Source: Butyrivibrio sp. VCB2006
GTDB taxonomy: Bacteria > Bacillota > Clostridia > Lachnospirales > Lachnospiraceae
Assembly: GCF_000420945.1 (NCBI RefSeq)
Contig: NZ_ATVX01000003.1
Span: 62,001 to 126,000 of the forward strand
Direction: 5' to 3'
DNA: 64,000 bases
Part shown: positions 54,530 to 62,949 of the stretch, in pieces
How the letters are laid out: the number at the start of each line of letters is the position of its first letter
Position numbering within the stretch: the first letter of the stretch is position 1
Program-made: the position numbers and the translations under genes
The notes under the pieces: model-generated
What the model was told of the DNA's origin: nothing
What the model saw: the letters and a program-made list of their open reading frames with translations, nothing else
Database searches by the model: none

Positions 54530-55804
54530 TTATAATTCGTCACTAACCTGGAAGATTACAAATTTAAGGTAGTAAGATGCTGCACCGCCCCAAAGTATCG
54601 GATGATCAGCTGCCTGCTGCCTAAATTCTACCTGACGAAGACGCTTATGAGCATCTCTTGCTGCATCGGCAATAGTCTTAAGGAATAATTCTTCATCCAT
54701 GAAATGAGAACAGGAACAGGTAGCAAGATATCCGCCATCCTTTACAAGTTTCATTCCACGCATGTTGATCTCTTTGTATCCGGTTGCAGCCTTCTTGATT
54801 GAAGCTCTGGACTTGGTAAATGCAGGAGGATCAAGGATTACCACATCAAATTTCTCGCCCTTCTTTTCAAGATCAGGAAGAAGTTCAAATACATCTGCGC
54901 ATTGGAAGGTAGCCACCTTCTCAAGGCTGTTTAATGCTGCATTTTCCTCTGCCTGTTTGCAGCCAAGGTCTGACGCATCGACTCCGATAACAGATGTCGC
55001 TCCTCCTGCTGCCGCATTAAGTGCAAAAGAGCCTGTGTGTGTGAAGCAGTCTAACACTTTTTTCCCCTTACAAAGTCCTCTTATTGACTGTCTGTTAAAC
55101 TTCTGATCAAGGAAGAATCCTGTCTTCTGTCCATTTTCTACGTCAACATAGTATTTAACACCGTTTTCTTCTATGAGAACCTTGGTATCAAACTCAGCTC
55201 CAATGAAGCCTTTTTCTCTCTCAAGGCCCTCAAGTTCGCGAACCTTGGCGTCACTTCTTTCGTAGATTCCGCGAATCTGTACGCCATTTTCTGCCATAAC
55301 TTTTTTGCACTTATCAAGGATAATGTCCTTCATACGGTCTGTTCCTAGTGCCAGTGACTCGATAACCAGTACATCCGCAAACTTGTCAATTGTAATTCCC
55401 GGAAGGAAATCAGCTTCGCCAAAGATCAGTCTGCAGGAAAGCTTTGTGTACTGTTCTTTAGTATCAGAGCACTTTAGGTACTCATCGATATAACTTGCCA
55501 TTATGGCCTTTCTGTACTCCCAGGCAGTTCTTACTCTGCTCTCTATAAGCTCCTCTGTTACAGGATGATCCTTCTTCCTGGACATCATGCGGACTCTTAT
55601 TTTGGATTTTTCATTAATAAAACCGTATCCAAGAAAATATCCATCAAAATCAAGAACTTCGATTACATCTCCGTTCTCGAACTTGCCTTCCACTTTATCA
55701 ATCTCATTATCATAAATCCAAAGACCACCGGCTTTAAACTCTCTGCCCTGGCCTTTTCTCAGTATTACTCTTGCGTCTGCTGTTACAATTTTATTGTTAC
55801 TCAT
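54530..55804 (-). CDS. RlmI-like class I rRNA methyltransferase with PUA domain
   Basis: 424 aa. An N-terminal PUA domain (about 8-90; ARVILRKGQGREFKAGGLWIYDNEI) is followed by an RlmI/YccW-type EEHEE subdomain and a Rossmann SAM domain (VLDCFTHTGSFALNAAAGGA, DVVILDPPAFTKSRAS). Characterised relatives make m5C1962 in 23S rRNA. The final motif with the catalytic Cys is LATCSCSHFM. It starts in the region of the inverted repeat at 55851-55896, divergent from tRNA-Gly. Confidence 0.92.
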   Translation of the reverse strand: MSNNKIVTADARVILRKGQGREFKAGGLWIYDNEIDKVEGKFENGDVIEVLDFDGYFLGYGFINEKSKIRVRMMSRKKDHPVTEELIESRVRTAWEYRKAIMASYIDEYLKCSDTKEQYTKLSCRLIFGEADFLPGITIDKFADVLVIESLALGTDRMKDIILDKCKKVMAENGVQIRGIYERSDAKVRELEGLEREKGFIGAEFDTKVLIEENGVKYYVDVENGQKTGFFLDQKFNRQSIRGLCKGKKVLDCFTHTGSFALNAAAGGATSVIGVDASDLGCKQAEENAALNSLEKVATFQCADVFELLPDLEKKGEKFDVVILDPPAFTKSRASIKKAATGYKEINMRGMKLVKDGGYLATCSCSHFMDEELFLKTIADAARDAHKRLRQVEFRQQAADHPILWGGAASYYLKFVIFQVSDEL

Positions 55805-55850
55805 ATTGCTCCATTTCCATTAAATCTAAACTCAACAACTTCGTACCAAA

Positions 55851-55896
55851 ATTTTAGACCAAATATGTTGACAACACAACATATTTAGTCTAAAAT
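55851..55896 (+). promoter_or_regulatory. tRNA-Gly promoter inside a 19-bp inverted repeat
   Basis: TTGACA (55868-55873), a 17-nt spacer and TAAAAT (55891-55896) form a strong sigma-70 promoter aimed at the tRNA-Gly gene at 55937. The promoter is embedded in a near-perfect inverted repeat with 19-bp arms (55851-55869 and 55878-55896, one mismatch) and an 8-nt centre, which would be an unusual architecture for a tRNA promoter. Confidence 0.8.
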
Positions 55897-55936
55897 CAAT
55901 TTTGTTGTCGCACCGAAAACAATAGCGATGATAAAT

Positions 55937-56009
55937 GCGATAGTAGCTTAGTTGGTAAAGCGCCACCTTGCCAAGGTGGAGACCGCGGGTTCGAGCCCCG
56001 TCTATCGCT
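55937..56009 (+). tRNA. tRNA-Gly (anticodon GCC)
   Basis: 73 nt with a complete cloverleaf: acceptor GCGATAG/CTATCGC, D-arm AGCTTAGTTGGTAAAGC, anticodon stem CCACC/GGTGG around TTGCCAA with GCC at 55970-55972, and T-arm with GGTTCGAGCC. CCA is not encoded. The 3' end adjoins the integrase of the mobile element, a typical attachment site. Confidence 0.97.
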
Positions 56010-56013
56010 TTTT

Positions 56014-56040
56014 GAAACCCCAGATGTTTTCTGGGGTTTC
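56014..56040 (+). terminator. Terminator after tRNA-Gly
   Basis: Arms GAAACCCCAG and CTGGGGTTTC with a 7-nt loop, followed by AGTTGTTTT. It also lies 51 bp downstream of the integrase gene, which reads towards it. Confidence 0.88.
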
Positions 56041-56090
56041 AGTTGTTTTAGGCAAAAAATAAGTGGTCTTTTAGTGGTCTTTTTGGTCTT

Positions 56091-57356
56091 TCAAGCGAAG
56101 CATTCCCTGATTTTCTCAGCCTGTGTGTCACTCTGAACCGCTCTGATATAGTGCAGAGTAGTGTTCTTATCAACATGTCCTGCTGCATACATCACCGTCT
56201 GAATATCTCCTCCAGTTGCCCTTGCAAGGGCTGTAACACTCCAGAACCTGATCTTGTGACTTGAAAGATAGGGAATACCTACTGCTTCCGTTACCTTTTT
56301 CAGGTGCTTATTAAATTTGTTTCCGTCAAGTGGACTTCCGGCTGCGTTGCAACAGATGTGATCTGATACAACCTGCTGTTCCCTTAACGTTTTCAGTGCT
56401 TTTTCAGCCCTTTCAGATAAAGGAAGTACTCTCGCTCCATGTTCGCCGCCTTTGGTGTGATTAACTTCAATGAAATGGTTCTTTCCATCATCACCCTTTC
56501 GGAGAACTATCTCTCTTGAGATTGAAATCGTATGTTTTCTGAAATCTACATCCGACCATCTGAGAGCTCTCAGCTCACCGATTCTCACACAGAGGCAGAA
56601 CATAAGCTCAATACCATATTCATAACCCGTCTTTTTTGCAAGTCCATCAAGATAGGCAAGTATCTTGTCTCTGTCTTCATCCGTATATCTGATGTTTTCA
56701 TTGTCCACAGCCTTGAATTTTAAGTCCTTGCAGCTGATATTTCTGCTTAGATTGCTTGTAACAATGTCATTATCAACAGCTATATCGAAGACAACATTGA
56801 AGATACTCTTGATATTGACGAAGTTCTTTCTGCTCATGACGCGACCAGCGGTTAGATCCTTGAAGAACTGTTTAAGGTCTGATGCCTTGATCTCTGATAT
56901 CGACATATCTGCAAGCGGAGCATCTTCATAATACTTGTTCCAGATCTGGCGGTATCTCGATACTGTAAGAGAAGATGTGTCAGCATCATGTTCCTTGTTG
57001 TTCATTACCTCTTCGAACAGTGACCTTACTGTATATCTGTCATCTCCAAACAGATATATATACATCCTCTCATAGGCTTCCTGCTCACTCTTGGCAGTAA
57101 TCTTACTTCTGTCATCGCTCCTGAGCGCCTTTGGAATCCTTATCTTGTAACTTTTGTTGGTCTTGTCATAGACGACGATCTTACTTCCTTCCCTTGTATA
57201 AGGTAGAAAAGCCTCCTTTACTCTTAAAACACGTTTCCGTGCCAAATACTGCATCTTCATATTTGCAATCTCGGCACTCTCCTCTAGGAAAAGTGTAGCA
57301 CCGCCGTAATCTGACTGTAAAGCAAATAAAGATCTGTTCCTGTTGTCTTTCCCCAT
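56091..57356 (-). CDS. Tyrosine-recombinase integrase
   Basis: 421 aa phage/ICE-type integrase. An N-terminal Arm-binding region (about 1-110) is followed by the SAM-like core-binding domain (about 110-210) and the catalytic domain. The catalytic residues are Arg258 (CVRIGELRAL), His367-x-x-Arg370 (SSHKIRFWS), His394 (AAGHVDKN) and Tyr403 (LHYIRA). It would insert the element at the tRNA-Gly gene, whose end is 82 bp away. No excisionase gene is visible between it and the VirE-like gene; the gap instead holds hairpin repeats. Confidence 0.95.
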   Translation of the reverse strand: MGKDNRNRSLFALQSDYGGATLFLEESAEIANMKMQYLARKRVLRVKEAFLPYTREGSKIVVYDKTNKSYKIRIPKALRSDDRSKITAKSEQEAYERMYIYLFGDDRYTVRSLFEEVMNNKEHDADTSSLTVSRYRQIWNKYYEDAPLADMSISEIKASDLKQFFKDLTAGRVMSRKNFVNIKSIFNVVFDIAVDNDIVTSNLSRNISCKDLKFKAVDNENIRYTDEDRDKILAYLDGLAKKTGYEYGIELMFCLCVRIGELRALRWSDVDFRKHTISISREIVLRKGDDGKNHFIEVNHTKGGEHGARVLPLSERAEKALKTLREQQVVSDHICCNAAGSPLDGNKFNKHLKKVTEAVGIPYLSSHKIRFWSVTALARATGGDIQTVMYAAGHVDKNTTLHYIRAVQSDTQAEKIRECFA

Positions 57357-57378
57357 ATTCTCCTCATAAAGTAAGCTT

Positions 57379-57505
57379 CACCAAACTCGAAAGAACCTCG
57401 TTAGGTGAACTTGCATGGTTCGCACTAAGCTCGGAAATACCTCGCTAAGTGCTCTACTCAAAAGAGCCGGCAGCGAAGTGTAAACGCACCTCGTAAACCG
57501 ACTCT
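57379..57505. repeat. Hairpin repeat cluster upstream of the integrase
   Basis: Two 29-bp hairpins, CACCAAACTCG...CCTCGTTAGGTG (57379-57407) and CACTAAGCTCG...CCTCGCTAAGTG (57423-57451), belong to the same family as those after araD and araB. The second differs from the araD copy at only two or three central positions. A further related stem (AGAGCCGG...CCGACTCT, about 57464-57506) follows. The cluster fills most of the 228-bp gap before the integrase start and could bind a recombination or regulatory protein. Confidence 0.75.
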
Positions 57506-57584
57506 AAAAACTTTATTCTTATATCCTTTCTATAATTATTTTTTTATTTCTTCCGTTTACCGTTTATCCGTTTATAGATAAAGA

Positions 57585-59036
57585 TCAGGTAAAAGGTATC
57601 TCCATCTGTTCGGGGACAGGGACAAATCCGTCCGGATCCTCGACCACTGGTGGAGTGCCTTCCCTTCTCCATGCCCTCTGCTTGCCATACTCAAAGAAGT
57701 TGTGAGATGAAACATATTTCCATCCAGGCATGTTGTTCATGATTTCGGCGATAATCTTTGATTCACCCATCTTAGGTCTGTCAAAGAGCTTGCTGTGCCC
57801 AAGCGCCTCGTAATAGAGCATGTTGCCACAGACATAGTTTTCTTTGGTAGCATCTAAGAAGTCCCTTATTGATGTTTCCATGGGATCCTCGGGCACGAAG
57901 TCTTTCTGAAGCTCCTCCAGCTCATTCTCCATTTCTTCTGAAAGCGTCAGAGAGAAATCACCGCTTCTATAGACGACCATCATTTCAGCCCACATCTGCT
58001 CGATATATTTCCTTGACGACTCCTCATCTTTGAGGATGTGAACTTCCGCCAGATAAGCATTGCATTCAACAGGGATAAATCGTCTGTTCCCTGATTTATC
58101 CGGTGGAAGGAACTGTTTTTTATTGGAAGTTCCTGCAAACACGCACTTTCTAGGATGTTCGGAAGAAAATTTGTCATAGCGGATTCTGTAAACATCAACC
58201 TGCCTTGTAATGAAGGCCTTAATCTCTTCCTCATTGGCTGCTCTTATAGCAGCTAGCATTTCAGCCATCTCTACAATCAGATGTCCCTGAAGCTTTTCAA
58301 AAACATCCTCACCATCCAGCTTTTTCACATCATCGGTGAAATATCTGTCATTAACTGCCAGAAATCTTAGGAAAGTTGACTTTCCGGCACCCTGACCGCC
58401 CACAAGGCAGAGCATATAGTCAAACTTGTGACCTGGATCATAGACTCTTGATATTATTCCAAGCATGAACAGCTTCAATGCCTGATAGTTTAGCTCTGTT
58501 AAAGGCGCTCCAAGGAAATGGTGCAGTGCATATCTGACCCTTTCTTTGCCATCCCAGGCCAGTGACTCCCAGTATTCCTTGACAGGATGGTAGGGATTAT
58601 CAAATGACACAGTCTTTATCGCCCTTTCTATCATCTTGTCAACCTTAAGCCCGTAATAGGTCTCAAGGTAAGTGATAAGATTAGCCTCATCCACATCAGA
58701 CAGAGGCTCAGATGTTCTTCTCCATGGCATGGGCTTTATGATATCTATTCTTTCATTTAGCTCGTTATACCTGATGGCATCCTTAAGAACGGGATCCTCC
58801 CGAAGCGCTATCTTACAGTTAATATTGGACTGCTTAAGATTTCCTTTCATATCTGTTTCAAGCATTCCTCTTACAAGCTCACGCTGTCTTGTGATTTCAT
58901 CCGTGGCTTCAGTGGACTCATTTTCTTTGTTTGCTGCGTACTGCTTGGCAAGTTCGGTCATGAATCCTGATTCTATAAGGACCTGCGCCATCTTTGACAG
59001 TTCATCATTATTCAAAGTTTTTAATTCGTTCCCCAA
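57585..59036 (-). CDS. VirE/VapE-family P-loop protein
   Basis: 483 aa with the VirE (virulence-associated E) domain in the C-terminal two-thirds: Walker A in LCLVGGQGAGKSTFLRFLA, ADM-like LIVEMAEMLAAIR, and FAGTSNKKQFLPPDKSGNRRFIPVE. The fold is that of superfamily 3-like helicases of phages and mobile islands, and the protein probably unwinds DNA for replication of the excised element. Its start overlaps the end of the CHC2 primase gene by 29 bp, so the two form a replication module. Confidence 0.9.
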   Translation of the reverse strand: MGNELKTLNNDELSKMAQVLIESGFMTELAKQYAANKENESTEATDEITRQRELVRGMLETDMKGNLKQSNINCKIALREDPVLKDAIRYNELNERIDIIKPMPWRRTSEPLSDVDEANLITYLETYYGLKVDKMIERAIKTVSFDNPYHPVKEYWESLAWDGKERVRYALHHFLGAPLTELNYQALKLFMLGIISRVYDPGHKFDYMLCLVGGQGAGKSTFLRFLAVNDRYFTDDVKKLDGEDVFEKLQGHLIVEMAEMLAAIRAANEEEIKAFITRQVDVYRIRYDKFSSEHPRKCVFAGTSNKKQFLPPDKSGNRRFIPVECNAYLAEVHILKDEESSRKYIEQMWAEMMVVYRSGDFSLTLSEEMENELEELQKDFVPEDPMETSIRDFLDATKENYVCGNMLYYEALGHSKLFDRPKMGESKIIAEIMNNMPGWKYVSSHNFFEYGKQRAWRREGTPPVVEDPDGFVPVPEQMEIPFT

Positions 59037-59622
59037 TACTCTTTATCTCCTCTCCATAAATCTCCAGCACCTCGATCTGCTTGCTTCTTTCTCCAAAGCA
59101 AAGGTCATCAAGAAGCTCATTTATAAGATCAAGTTTGTTTAATGCCTCCACGAAAAAGGGATGCCAGTCGGCATCCCTCATATCTTTTGGTTCATATTTC
59201 TTTTTCCAATCCCATAAAAGCCTGTGATACTTTGACAAGGTATTGATTGCATCACGTCTAAGAATATCGAAAGCCCTGACTACCTCTCGACTGAATTCCA
59301 GATTCTTTTCCTGGCGGATCTGCTCCGGTGTTTTTGCTAAAGATTTGCTATCATATCCAAACTGTATTCCTAAGAAGAAATCTTCATTCACCTTCTTTGC
59401 TGACTCTATAGCGGACAGTCCGTAATAGTTCGATACAAAATCAATAGCATCACCATCAGCCCCGCATCCGAAACAGTGATATCTGGTATCGACCTTCATG
59501 CTGGGATTTTTGTCATTATGGAAAGGACAGCAGCACATCCCTTTGCTGCCTACCTTTATACCATAGTGGGTAATTACGTCCAAAGCAGTTACTTTTTCCT
59601 TTATCTCATCGAATACACTCAT
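59008..59622 (-). CDS. CHC2 zinc-finger primase-like protein
   Basis: 204 aa from the ATG at 59622, which has GGAGG 7 bp before it; the longer frame upstream lies inside the relaxase gene. The N-terminal CHC2 zinc finger of DnaG-type primases is complete (CPFHNDKNPS and YHCFGCGADGDAIDF). No Toprim polymerase domain follows, only a helical region of about 120 residues. It could help load or prime replication together with the VirE-like protein whose gene it overlaps. Confidence 0.88.
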   Translation of the reverse strand: MSVFDEIKEKVTALDVITHYGIKVGSKGMCCCPFHNDKNPSMKVDTRYHCFGCGADGDAIDFVSNYYGLSAIESAKKVNEDFFLGIQFGYDSKSLAKTPEQIRQEKNLEFSREVVRAFDILRRDAINTLSKYHRLLWDWKKKYEPKDMRDADWHPFFVEALNKLDLINELLDDLCFGERSKQIEVLEIYGEEIKSIGERIKNFE

Positions 59623-59635
59623 CCTGATACCTCCC

Positions 59636-60955
59636 TCACAGACACTGCTCGTGCCTTTTGTTTCTTGCAGGAATTTCCAGAACCTTTTCCTTTTTATCCC
59701 TCTGTATAGCATCATTCTTAAGATGAAGAGCTTCCAAAAGGCTGGGCTTGGCTTCTTCTTTAATCTTTTCAACGAGCCTGTCTCTCTTGGCTGTAGATGA
59801 GAAGGTCTTCTTTAGTGTGTCCACAACATTTCTCTTTATACCATGAAGTCTCTGCTGAAGTTTTGTAAGCTGATCCACCGCAAACTTACCAAGAGTCTTG
59901 GTTATCAGATTGTCCGATTCTGCGATCTCACTTTTGAGCTTGCTTATCTCTTTTGATTCTTCTTTTCGCATGGTCTCGGCGACTTCATCTATGACTGTCA
60001 CACAGGCTTTGTCGTAAATAATTTCGGTTACATCACTTATAAAATCATCTACAGAAGCAAGTTTTATCTCTTTCTTAAGCCTTTCATCATCCAGCTTTTC
60101 GATATCGCAGGTAAGTTCCTGTTTCTGTTCTATAAGAGCACTGTTATTAAAAAGTAACTGAGTGTTTTCCGTCCGAAGCACCTGGTTCTTTTCATTGATC
60201 TGACTATTGATATACTCCTGCTTCTCAAGATATTTTCTTCCGCCATATATGGGTTCCATCTCAATCTGCAATCCGTGCTCTTTGCAGATTTCAATGAAGA
60301 TTTTTCTGCATTCTGCATCGAAGCTCATCTTTCGATTGTTATATTTTCCCTCTTTTTTGTTCGGATCCGGCAGCTCAAATCCGAGCTCCCTAAGTGCCTG
60401 TTCCTGCTTGGGCTGCCTTTCACCATACTGATTGATTACATCGAAAACATGTCTTTCATGAATGTGGGGAGTCGCCTCATCAAGATGAAGCGCCCAGTTT
60501 AAGGTATGGTAATGATCACCATACCTTTCATGGATTGTTTCAAAAAACTCTGTTGCACACTCCAGCAGCACATCCGAATCAACAGTTCCATTGATGTTTC
60601 CGATCTGATATAGGCTTTCTTCAGGACAGGTCTTTTTGCTTTCACGAAGCTGATCCATAGTCCTGCATCTTTCCTTATGCCTTGCTTCAATGTTCCGCTG
60701 ATTCTGACCGTCAAGATAATCCTTGTAGGCATCCTCATAGAAAATCTTCTCCACCTCAGTAAAGGAGATGCTGTCATCATCCCTTTCCCCATGACGGACT
60801 ATTTCCTGGTCAATGCAGTTCCAGTAAACATTCTCATCTGTCATTTCTTTGTTTAGTTCTTCATTTTTATCAAGATCAAACTCTCTGTCATTATGCTTGG
60901 GATTATAACTTCCACATTTGCCAGAGCGTCCGTTGTGTCTTGAACATCTCATCAT
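59636..60955 (-). CDS. MobV/Pre-type relaxase (mobilization protein)
   Basis: 439 aa from the ATG at 60955 (GGAGG 8 bp before). An N-terminal relaxase domain has KHNDRE (motif I region) and the histidine motif HLDEATPHIHERHVF at about 157-171, the HxDExxPHxH signature of MobV/Pre enzymes. The C-terminal half is a long coiled coil (about 240-400). It would nick oriT and lead the transferred strand. The candidate oriT hairpins are 115-390 bp upstream. The primase gene follows after 13 bp. Confidence 0.87.
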   Translation of the reverse strand: MMRCSRHNGRSGKCGSYNPKHNDREFDLDKNEELNKEMTDENVYWNCIDQEIVRHGERDDDSISFTEVEKIFYEDAYKDYLDGQNQRNIEARHKERCRTMDQLRESKKTCPEESLYQIGNINGTVDSDVLLECATEFFETIHERYGDHYHTLNWALHLDEATPHIHERHVFDVINQYGERQPKQEQALRELGFELPDPNKKEGKYNNRKMSFDAECRKIFIEICKEHGLQIEMEPIYGGRKYLEKQEYINSQINEKNQVLRTENTQLLFNNSALIEQKQELTCDIEKLDDERLKKEIKLASVDDFISDVTEIIYDKACVTVIDEVAETMRKEESKEISKLKSEIAESDNLITKTLGKFAVDQLTKLQQRLHGIKRNVVDTLKKTFSSTAKRDRLVEKIKEEAKPSLLEALHLKNDAIQRDKKEKVLEIPARNKRHEQCL

Positions 60956-61070
60956 TTTAAAAACCTCCATTTGTGAAAATCACTTTTAGTTTCGCTTCTT
61001 TTGATAAAGAAGTTTCAGCCGGGGAGCACCGCCTTCAAAGGCATTTAAGTGCCATAAGCGACTAAAAATA

Positions 61071-61108
61071 CCCAGTACGATGTGTCGCACACGACCACAT
61101 CTACTGGG
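61071..61108. other. Candidate oriT hairpin 1 of the mobilizable element
   Basis: CCCAGTACGATGTG and CACATCTACTGGG form a 13-bp stem with one bulged base and an 11-nt loop (TCGCACACGAC), placed about 115 bp 5' of the relaxase start, where oriT of MobV elements normally lies. Confidence 0.5.
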
Positions 61109-61263
61109 CGGGGTTTCACCCTCGACCTGACAAAGGAGCTTCGCCCCCTTGACCCCCTTTCTGCGAAAATGCGTGCACTCATTTTCGCTGGCATCTGCTT
61201 TTGGCAGCTGCATGCCTTTCCAAGCTTTGCTGTTTGCCCTCATCAAAGTTTGGAAAAGCAAAT

Positions 61264-61292
61264 GACTTTGTTCCTGCGCATGGAACAAAGTC
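61264..61292. other. Candidate oriT hairpin 2 / terminator
   Basis: Perfect 11-bp arms GACTTTGTTCC and GGAACAAAGTC around a 7-nt loop, with no T-run on either side. It may belong to oriT, a replication origin or a small RNA. Confidence 0.45.
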
Positions 61293-61311
61293 CATAATGG
61301 ACAAATCAAAA

Positions 61312-61342
61312 GTCACCAGCCTGATATAGATAAACTGGTGAC
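61312..61342. other. Candidate oriT hairpin 3
   Basis: Perfect 8-bp arms GTCACCAG and CTGGTGAC around a 15-nt AT-rich loop, immediately after hairpin 2 on the plus strand. Confidence 0.4.
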
Positions 61343-61775
61343 CATTCATTTGCTCATTATCAAAAGATAATCAGAGCTTGCTTCTTTTTATTTCTTTCTC
61401 ACTTAAGCTTTTGCTTAAGGTGTCGTCTCACCGCCTGAGTTCCTGACAAGTCCTCTCTAGATCCATGTTAGCCATTTAGACTTTTTTGAGCTTTGTCGTT
61501 TTCTACCCTTGGCCCGCTCCACCTGTTGGTATCATCGCTTGGCTTCCCCGAAATAGTATTCATTTGGAACGCTCATTCACTTTTTCTATACTGATTGTCG
61601 CAAAATGAGCCTTCCCATCCCGTATATCCAAAAGGTTGGAAATTTTACCGAAACGATACTTTTTCCACTTTCTTGGAAAGAAGGATTTACACTTGTCAGA
61701 TAATTGGATGCTTACTTTATTTCAGAAAGTCGTTATACTTATAATTGATTTTTAAATGATTGGGAGATCTAAGAT

Positions 61776-62648
61776 ATGAGGTGCAATCTTACTACACAGG
61801 AGAAGTTAAGAGACTTGCGTGCAAAGCTCGGATGTAAGCTCCAGCAGGTAGAAATGGAGTCCGGTGTTTCCAGCTCCACCATAAGCAACTATGAAAATGA
61901 TGATACAAAGGACTTTCAGGTAGGAACCCTGAAAGCTCTGGCGAAATACTATAATGTATCTCTTGGTTATCTGCTTGGCCTTACGGATAATCTGACAGAG
62001 AACGGAACTCCTATTGACGAACTCCATCTTGATGATGAGACCATAAAGATCCTTAAGAGCCAGAAACTTAACAACAGACTTTTATGCGAAATGATCAAGC
62101 ATCCTGAGTTTGAAAATCTGCTATGTGATATGGAAATATATGTTGATAACCATGCAGGTGCCATGATCCATCAGGTGAACAGCTATGTGACAGGACTTAG
62201 ACGCCTCATCATGGAAAAAGCAAATGTTCCGGCAGATGATATTTATATGAAGACATTTGAAAAAGCAGTGATCGATGACTCCGCATACTTTGGTGATCTG
62301 ATGGAACGAAGCCTTAAGACTATAGCCAGGGATATAAGAGAAGCTCACAAAGATGATTGGGATACGGGAGATGAAGAGAGTATTGCAGATAAATACATTG
62401 AATCAATAAAGGAACTTGCTGAAAGCATGAAGGCAAGTGATTCAACACCTCCTGCAATCGTAGAATGTGAAGAGGATGAAATGTCCATTGTAGATAAAGC
62501 TACAGTTATTCAGTGGGGAAAGAAACTAGATATCAATTTTGCCAAGCTATCTCCTGAGGAGACAAGAACCTTAATGAATATCGTTACAAAAGCTTCTCGT
62601 AATCCTCTTATCCGGCAGCCTTCTAAAGGCAGGGGAAAGAAAAAATAA
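61776..62648 (+). CDS. XRE-family helix-turn-helix regulator
   Basis: 290 aa. The N-terminal HTH (about 8-66) reads LRDLRAKLGCKLQQVEMESG, then SSSTISNYEND and LKALAKYYNVSLGYLLGLTDN, a Cro/C1-type fold. A helical C-terminal region of 220 residues without a recognised domain makes it longer than a simple phage repressor. It probably controls the element's genes; it is divergent from the relaxase-primase-VirE-integrase group. GGGAG precedes the ATG. A C-terminal Lys-rich tail ends the protein. Confidence 0.9.
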   Translation: MRCNLTTQEKLRDLRAKLGCKLQQVEMESGVSSSTISNYENDDTKDFQVGTLKALAKYYNVSLGYLLGLTDNLTENGTPIDELHLDDETIKILKSQKLNNRLLCEMIKHPEFENLLCDMEIYVDNHAGAMIHQVNSYVTGLRRLIMEKANVPADDIYMKTFEKAVIDDSAYFGDLMERSLKTIARDIREAHKDDWDTGDEESIADKYIESIKELAESMKASDSTPPAIVECEEDEMSIVDKATVIQWGKKLDINFAKLSPEETRTLMNIVTKASRNPLIRQPSKGRGKKK

Positions 62649-62663
62649 TGCTATCAAAATGTA

Positions 62664-62692
62664 TTGAAACTACATGGTATCAGTGTTAGTAT
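62664..62692 (+). promoter_or_regulatory. Promoter of the ABC exporter leader
   Basis: TTGAAA (62664-62669), 17-nt spacer, TAGTAT (62687-62692). It lies 16 bp after the XRE stop and starts a leader of about 250 nt before the ABC gene. Confidence 0.7.
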
Positions 62693-62777
62693 GAAAAAGG
62701 TCTTAAAATATAAAGAAAGAACGCTTTGCGTTTAGGTGAACTGTCATTTTTCTGATAATTTAACTTGAGTGAACACA

Positions 62778-62852
62778 ATGATTTTGGGGATAGCTGCTTA
62801 TGCAGCTGTTTTGTGTACGCTTAAATTAGATTATCATGCACTTGTAGCCTGA
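62778..62852 (+). CDS. Candidate 24-aa leader peptide
   Basis: A short ORF beginning MILGIAAYAAVLCTL, preceded by a weak GAGTG ribosome binding site, in the leader of the ABC exporter. It contains one small hairpin (AGCTGC/GCAGCT, 62792-62807) and an 8-nt segment (62813-62820) that could pair with the terminator at 62877-62910. This is the arrangement of a translation-controlled attenuator, as known for some antibiotic-inducible ABC genes. Coding is not proven. Confidence 0.4.
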   Translation: MILGIAAYAAVLCTLKLDYHALVA

Positions 62853-62876
62853 ATGTATTGTATGTCTATTTGTGTG

Positions 62877-62910
62877 AGTCTATTTTGCGTACGCAGGATA
62901 GGCTTTTTTG
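62877..62910 (+). terminator. Attenuator-like terminator before the ABC exporter
   Basis: An about 12-bp GU-containing stem (AGTCTATTTTGCG with CGCAGGATAGGCT) followed by TTTTTTG, about 40 bp before the exporter start. It would stop most transcripts from the 62664 promoter unless an alternative structure forms. Confidence 0.75.
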
Positions 62911-62949
62911 TTTGCCATTATATAGGCAACAGAATACGGGGGTAAAAAA

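Larger units (their letters stand above)
60956..61775. other. 820-bp non-coding region between relaxase and XRE regulator
   Basis: No convincing gene. It contains three strong inverted repeats at 61071-61342 (annotated as candidate oriT), a GC-rich stretch with repeated CCCC tracts (61105-61165), and an AT-rich promoter-like region before the XRE gene (TATACT and TATAAT at 61734-61745). Short reading frames here are probably spurious. Confidence 0.55.

Noticed and set aside
57357..57584. Excisionase gene between integrase and the VirE-like gene
   Set aside because: No reading frame of suitable size on either strand; the gap is made of hairpin repeats.
60986..61309. 107-codon minus-strand ORF in the candidate oriT region
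   Set aside because: It runs across strong hairpins, has no RBS and lacks any domain-like pattern.
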